Source: CAZMNY01 sp964635375 (GTDB lineage Bacteria > Planctomycetota > Planctomycetia > Pirellulales > Pirellulaceae). Taken from it: 26,393 nt of DNA. Positions 22,761 through 26,393 of this stretch are shown piece after piece. A model generated the notes under the pieces. That model made no database searches and was not told the origin of the DNA. It saw only the letters and a program-made list of their open reading frames with translations. Each line of letters starts with the position of its first letter. Positions within the stretch are counted from its first letter, which is position 1. A program made the translations under genes and the position numbers. The stretch spans positions 1-26,393 of the forward strand of contig CAZWOU010000091.1 in NCBI GenBank assembly GCA_964635375.1, in the 5' to 3' direction.

Positions 22761-24446
22761 CTATCTGTCTAATTCGCCTTTTTCCAAGCGGATCAGGTAT
22801 GTGTCGAGGCCTCGCTTGACTTTGCCGCTGAGGAGATAGAGCCCCAGCATGTTCGGCAGCGCGAGGCCGAGAATCAGGATGTCGCTAAATGCCAAGATGT
22901 TCGATGCGGCGACGATGGATCCGAGCAGGGTGAAGACCAGAAAGACGACCTTGTAGACGATCGAAGACCGGGCTCCAAACAAGTGTACGAAGCATCGCTC
23001 GCCGTAGTACGACCAAGACACTAAGGTTGAAAAGGCGAAAAGGATGACTGCGGCGTACAGAATCCAGCGGAACCATGCGTAGCCGCCATGTTGGAAAGCT
23101 GCCGAGGTCAGCGCGGCGCCTCGGTTCCCACTGATTAACTCCGCGTGTTCGGGCATTTCGGCGACGCCTGTTATCACGATCACCAACGCTGTCATCGTAC
23201 AGACTACGACCGTGTCGATGAATGGTTCCAGGAGAGCGACAATTCCTTCGCTGACAGGCTCGTCCGTCTTGGCGGCTGAGTGGGCTATGGCGGCGGATCC
23301 AGTGCCGGCTTCGTTGGAAAACACGGCGCGTTGAATGCCGATGACAAGTACGCCAATCACGCCGCCGTAAGCAGCCTCTGGGGAAAACGCTCCCATAAAG
23401 ATCGCCCCAAACGCGTCGGGAAGCTGGCTGGCGTGCTTGAAGAGAATGAACAGCGAAGTCACGACGTAGGCGCCGCACATGAATGGCACGATTCTTCCAG
23501 CAACCGCTCCGATTGATCGGATACCGCCAATGATCACGGCGCCAGCCAAGGTCGCCATGACCAATCCGTAAATCCAGGGGTGGGTTTGTAGGATGGACAG
23601 CGCCGGTTCCTCCTTGATGGCGCCAAGCGATTGGACGATCTGAAATGCGTTGCCGCCCCCCAAGGAAGCCCCCACGCAAAGCAGGGCGAAAATGGTGGAC
23701 AGAACGACACCGAGTCCCGGCAGGTTGAGATCGGCCAAGCCGTCTTTCAGGTACTGCATAGGACCGCCCAAAACGACCCCTTCTTTGTCCACCTTGCGGT
23801 ACATCTGCCCCAGCGTGCACTCGGTGAATTTTGCGGTCATGCCGATCAGGCCAATCAGGATCATCCAAAACGTCGCCCCGGGGCCGCCGGTGCCGATGGC
23901 AATCGCCACTCCCGCGATGTTGCCCAAGCCGACGGTCGCCGAGAGGGCCGATGCCAATGCTTGGAAATGCGAAACCTCGCCGACGTCGTCCGGGTCGTCG
24001 TAGTCGCCTCGCGTCAACCGAATGGCGTGCCAGAAACCTCTGACATTGATAAAGCCCATCTTAATCGTCAGGAACAACGAGCCGATGAACAACCACACGA
24101 CGACGAACGGAACGCTGGTGCCCAACCAGGAACCAGTCCAAAAATCAAAGAATAGAAACGAACTTAGAGGGGCGACCAGCCAAGTTCCAAAGAAATCGTC
24201 AACGGTCTTGATCCACGCCGGTTGACTCGGGCCAGCCGCTGCTGCCGGCGCGATCGCCGCAGGTGCTGGTGAATCCTCGCCGGGCGCGGCCGGTTCGACC
24301 GTTGCCCCGTTTTCGACAGGTTGATCCTGGCCGCTGACGTTTGAGGGCGCGGCGTCATCCTGGGCGGTTGTTTGGCCCAAGGACGAAACACCAAAGGCGA
24401 GTAGTGCGAGCAGTGAGAGAAATGTCCAAACGCGGATCGTGTGCAT
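22761..24446 (-). CDS. Sodium:alanine/amino-acid symporter (AGCS family) with signal sequence and periplasmic extension
   Basis: AGCS carriers import alanine or glycine with Na+. The 561-residue product has the family core: GDYDDPDDVGEVSHFQALASALSATVGLGNIAGVAIAIGTGGPGATFWMILIGLIGMTAKFTE (147-209), KEGVVLGGPMQYLKDGL (221-237), RAVFSNEAGTGSAAIAHSAAKTDEPVSEG, and about eleven membrane helices. Before the core are a signal-like helix (1-24) and about 55 acidic Pro/Ala-rich residues, which would place the linker outside the membrane; typical AGCS proteins start directly with the core. ATG 24446 is used; an in-frame GTG four codons upstream is also possible. A good minus-strand promoter lies at 24521-24549. 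The exact substrate cannot be read from the sequence. Confidence 0.92.
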   Translation of the reverse strand: MHTIRVWTFLSLLALLAFGVSSLGQTTAQDDAAPSNVSGQDQPVENGATVEPAAPGEDSPAPAAIAPAAAAGPSQPAWIKTVDDFFGTWLVAPLSSFLFFDFWTGSWLGTSVPFVVVWLFIGSLFLTIKMGFINVRGFWHAIRLTRGDYDDPDDVGEVSHFQALASALSATVGLGNIAGVAIAIGTGGPGATFWMILIGLIGMTAKFTECTLGQMYRKVDKEGVVLGGPMQYLKDGLADLNLPGLGVVLSTIFALLCVGASLGGGNAFQIVQSLGAIKEEPALSILQTHPWIYGLVMATLAGAVIIGGIRSIGAVAGRIVPFMCGAYVVTSLFILFKHASQLPDAFGAIFMGAFSPEAAYGGVIGVLVIGIQRAVFSNEAGTGSAAIAHSAAKTDEPVSEGIVALLEPFIDTVVVCTMTALVIVITGVAEMPEHAELISGNRGAALTSAAFQHGGYAWFRWILYAAVILFAFSTLVSWSYYGERCFVHLFGARSSIVYKVVFLVFTLLGSIVAASNILAFSDILILGLALPNMLGLYLLSGKVKRGLDTYLIRLEKGELDR

Positions 24447-24520
24447 GGGGTTTTTCACGAGAGAGAAGACCGGAAAAAATGGGCAAGATAGTGAATTCAA
24501 CGCGTCCAGTTCTTGGGGCT

Positions 24521-24549
24521 CTTTTATCGGATAAACCTCGCATTGTCAA
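24521..24549 (-). promoter_or_regulatory. Sigma-70-type promoter of the symporter gene
   Basis: Read on the minus strand: a perfect -35 TTGACA (24544-24549), a 17-base spacer, then -10 TAAAAG (24521-24526). The start would be near 24514, giving a leader of about 68 bases before ATG 24446. Confidence 0.55.
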
Positions 24550-24598
24550 GTGTTTACGGCGATCAACAACGGGCGCCTCGTTATTTTCAAACATATGG

Positions 24599-24627
24599 TT
24601 GTCAAAAATGTTTTTAATGGATATAGT
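24599..24627 (+). promoter_or_regulatory. Sigma-70-type promoter of the SufR-like regulator gene
   Basis: TTGTCA (24599-24604), a 17-base AT-rich spacer and TATAGT (24622-24627) form a strong match. The start would be near 24634, about 95 bases before ATG 24729. The region is markedly more AT-rich than its surroundings. It diverges from the symporter promoter, with the two -35 boxes 50 bases apart. Confidence 0.6.
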
Positions 24628-24728
24628 TGGATTTGTTGGCTGCCGCTTTGGGGCTTGAGGAAGCTCTGGACGGAGAATTTCAGGTGCCAGACCAGACCAG
24701 ATCGCCTGCGGGTGCAAGTAGAACTTTG

Positions 24729-25397
24729 ATGTCGGAATCATTCACAAACTCAGATGCTCCCTTACTCGACTTGCTTCGCAGGGGCGAAGAGTTGACGGTC
24801 TCGGAGTTTGCGTCCGTGATGGATGTAACGGCGACCGCCGTCCGTCAGCGGCTCAATCGTCTGTTGGCTCAGGGTTTGCTGGCACGCGCCCCTTCGCGCG
24901 ACGCCGGTGTGCGCGGCCGTCCGGTTCATCGCTATCGCCTGACGCCGCTAGGCAAACGCAAGGCTGGGGCCAACTTCGCCGACTTGGCCTTCGTCCTCTG
25001 GAGCGAAATTCGGGACATTGAGGATGCCCAGGTGCGCCGGGGGCTATTGAAGAGAATCTCTGGCCGCCTGGCGGAAATGTATGAGGGCGTTGTCGAAGGC
25101 GACAGCGTCGATGAAAAGATGGAGTCGTTGGCCGACCTGTTTTCGCAGCGACAGGTTCCCTTTGAAGTGAGCAGCCCGAACGGACTTCCCATCCTCACGG
25201 CGCTCGCCTGCCCCTACCCCGATTTGGCCGACCAAGATCGAAGTGTGTGTGCGATGGAGCGGATTCTGATATCAGAAGTCGTTGGCCAGGAGGTCCGGCT
25301 GAGGTGTTGCCGGCTGGATGGGGACGCCTGCTGTTCATTTGAACCAACAAATTTGGCTGGCCCAACGGGCGTGGCGCCGCCAGCCGTTTCGTTTTGA
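24729..25397 (+). CDS. SufR-like helix-turn-helix regulator with a C-terminal cysteine cluster
   Basis: The 222-residue product has an N-terminal winged helix (LLDLLRRGEELTVSEFASVMDVTATAVRQRLNRLLAQGLLAR, 12-53, then RGRPVHRYRLTPLGKR as the wing). The C-terminal region has six cysteines: C161-x12-C174, then CC at 193-194 and CC at 201-202 (RLDGDACCSF). SufR-type repressors bind a 4Fe-4S cluster with C-terminal cysteines that begin with a C-x12-C pair. The match here suggests an Fe-S or redox/metal sensor, but the later spacing differs, so SufR itself is not claimed. ATG 24729 is used; no clear ribosome site is visible. It is divergent from the symporter and 217 bases upstream of nuoB, so either could be a target. 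Confidence 0.85.
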   Translation: MSESFTNSDAPLLDLLRRGEELTVSEFASVMDVTATAVRQRLNRLLAQGLLARAPSRDAGVRGRPVHRYRLTPLGKRKAGANFADLAFVLWSEIRDIEDAQVRRGLLKRISGRLAEMYEGVVEGDSVDEKMESLADLFSQRQVPFEVSSPNGLPILTALACPYPDLADQDRSVCAMERILISEVVGQEVRLRCCRLDGDACCSFEPTNLAGPTGVAPPAVSF

Positions 25398-25500
25398 GAA
25401 GATTAGCCTGAAAAGTTAGGAATTGGAGTGGTCTCTGGGCAGTTGGATCGGCCCGCGACGCGGCATTCGAGCGGCCGCTGGGATTGGTCGTTCGGCCCAC

Positions 25501-25529
25501 TTAGCAGGTGGTGAATCGACTGGTATATT
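25501..25529 (+). promoter_or_regulatory. Sigma-70-type promoter of nuoB
   Basis: TTAGCA (25501-25506), a 17-base spacer and TATATT (25524-25529), with TGG just before the -10 as an extended -10 element. The start would be near 25536, leaving a leader of about 80 bases before nuoB. Confidence 0.55.
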
Positions 25530-25571
25530 CTGGGGTTTGATTTTTGCGAGTTGAGACGGGTTTGCTGGACC

Positions 25572-25603
25572 GCTAGTTGAAACGATGCCTAGTTGAAACG
25601 ATG
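25572..25603. repeat. 16-bp tandem duplication in the nuoB leader
   Basis: Two adjacent 16-base units (SCTAGTTGAAACGATG), at 25572-25587 and 25588-25603, differ at the first base only. Each ends in ATG, which creates two upstream start codons in the leader. Confidence 0.8.
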
Positions 25604-25614
25604 GATAACGAGTC

Positions 25615-26244
25615 ATGACAAAAGCTTGGATCGAAGCGCGGATCGAGGAGAATGTCCTCACGACGACAGTAGAGCAAGCGATCAATTGGGCTCGGCAGTC
25701 GAGCATTTGGCCGATGACGTTTGGCTTGGCTTGCTGTGCGATCGAAATGATGGCCGCTGGGGCGAGTCGTTATGACATCGATCGTTTTGGTGCGGGCGCT
25801 TTTCGCGCCACTCCGCGTCAAGCCGACTTGATGATCGTGGCTGGCACGGTGACCTGCAAGATGGCCAGTCGAGTTCGGCGTTTGTACAACATGATGCCCG
25901 ATCCCAAGTTCGTGATCGCCATGGGGGCCTGCACCGTTGGCGGCGGTCCTTACTTCAAGTGGGGGTATCACGTCGTCAAGGGTGTCGACTTGGTAGTGCC
26001 GGTTGACGTGTACATGCCTGGTTGCCCGCCTCGCCCGGAAGCTTTGCTTGAAGCTCTGATGCGTATCCAAGACAAGATCAAAGGCCATCGCATCGCCAAG
26101 CGTAAAGGCGGCGATGGCGACGGCGGTTTTCTCAAGCAGGGAATCAAGGTGGACGACGAATTGCCGATTCCACATCATTCGGGCTATGTGGCTGCCCCGC
26201 ACGACCAAGCTCCACGGACCGATCATCAGAAGATCACCGGGTAG
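25615..26244 (+). CDS. nuoB: NADH-quinone oxidoreductase subunit B (NuoB)
   Basis: NuoB holds the N2 4Fe-4S cluster, the last in complex I before quinone. The 209-residue product has the ligands C40 and C41 (GLACCAIEMM), C106 (MGACTVGGGPYFKWGYHVV) and C137 (VYMPGCPPRPEALLEAL), as well as SRYDIDRFGAGAFRATPRQADLMIVAGTVT. The C-terminal 50 residues are polar and Gly/Asp/His-rich, longer than in many homologues. ATG 25615 gives a standard start (MTKAWIEARIEENV); the ribosome site is weak. NuoA normally precedes nuoB, but the gene before it here is a regulator, and no nuoC start is seen in the remaining 149 bases. It may therefore be a separate copy or the start of a rearranged nuo cluster. Confidence 0.95.
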   Translation: MTKAWIEARIEENVLTTTVEQAINWARQSSIWPMTFGLACCAIEMMAAGASRYDIDRFGAGAFRATPRQADLMIVAGTVTCKMASRVRRLYNMMPDPKFVIAMGACTVGGGPYFKWGYHVVKGVDLVVPVDVYMPGCPPRPEALLEALMRIQDKIKGHRIAKRKGGDGDGGFLKQGIKVDDELPIPHHSGYVAAPHDQAPRTDHQKITG

Positions 26245-26393
26245 CGCCCGGAGGCGAGTTTCCTGTTTTTGGCGTCTCTGAGCATAGAGACCGAAAAACG
26301 CGATCGGGGCGGCCGCGTGTGGCCGATGCGAACCATGAGTGGTGCGGTTCGCCCAGTGTGAACCAGAGTGAGCTGGGCGCGGCGCAACGGAAG
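26245..26393. other. Right-end non-coding stretch after nuoB
   Basis: There is no plus-strand gene start. An inverted repeat GTCTCT-N6-AGAGAC (26274-26291) lies 30 bases past the nuoB stop but is not followed by T on either strand. A minus-strand frame is open across the stretch, but it continues antisense through nuoB and is probably chance. Confidence 0.4.

Noticed and set aside
22885..23868. 327-codon minus-strand frame within the symporter gene
   Set aside because: It is an alternate frame of the same strand; its Arg/His-rich product has no family resemblance, while the overlapping frame is a clear AGCS carrier.
24447..24514. Riboswitch (for example glycine) in the symporter leader
   Set aside because: The leader is only about 68 bases and shows none of the conserved glycine riboswitch segments.
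26274..26291. Hairpin after nuoB as a terminator
   Set aside because: No T run follows on the plus strand (it continues CGAAAAACG) and none on the minus strand.

Overview
The window looks like a chromosomal segment of a planctomycete, most likely of the Pirellulales type. Three things suggest this. First, the gene families: a Tat-exported DUF1501 protein, a cupredoxin/carboxypeptidase-regulatory-like lipoprotein, a lactonase-family beta-propeller and a short SecA-like ATPase. Second, the moderately high GC content. Third, the loose gene spacing with many monocistronic genes. The assignment is inferred from gene content only; there is no rRNA here. I found no tRNA, rRNA, CRISPR array, transposase or phage gene.

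Layout. 1-3131 (all minus): a lipoprotein running off the left edge, a 983-base gene-poor stretch with a diverged tandem duplication, a LuxR-type regulator interrupted by a 10-N assembly gap, and a small membrane protein with a clear intrinsic terminator. 3652-5769 (plus): the DUF1501 protein with a long C-terminal extension. 5770-13246 (minus): a complete Na+-translocating NADH:quinone oxidoreductase operon, nqrA-B-C-D-E-F, followed by an apbE flavin transferase whose C-terminus carries an NqrM-like maturation module. 13569-14048 (minus): a membrane-anchored DUF2726 protein. 14331-15371 (plus): a tRNA-dihydrouridine synthase, convergent with queG (15404-16660, minus), which carries an in-frame minisatellite. 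16830-20058 (plus): a secreted protein, a lipoprotein and the short SecA-like ATPase. 20173-21285 (plus): a second dihydrouridine synthase. 21361-24446 (minus): an AGCS-type Na+/amino-acid symporter followed by a Tat-exported lactonase-family propeller. 24729-26244 (plus): a Cys-rich SufR-like regulator, then nuoB.

How the genes work together. NqrA-F would oxidise NADH, reduce quinone and export Na+. ApbE attaches FMN covalently to the SGAT threonines visible in NqrB and NqrC, and NqrM is needed for assembly of the complex, so the fused apbE/nqrM gene supplies both known maturation functions in one polypeptide. The Na+ gradient could then drive the Na+/amino-acid symporter (inference). A complex I subunit gene (nuoB) in the same window suggests two NADH dehydrogenase systems in one cell. 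Three tRNA-modification genes (two dus, one queG) lie within 7 kb but are not one operon.

The most notable observations are the ApbE-NqrM fusion, the SecA-like protein that ends before the second half of the translocase scaffold, the queG minisatellite, and a duplicated GTCTA-N13-TAGAC element upstream of the lipoprotein.
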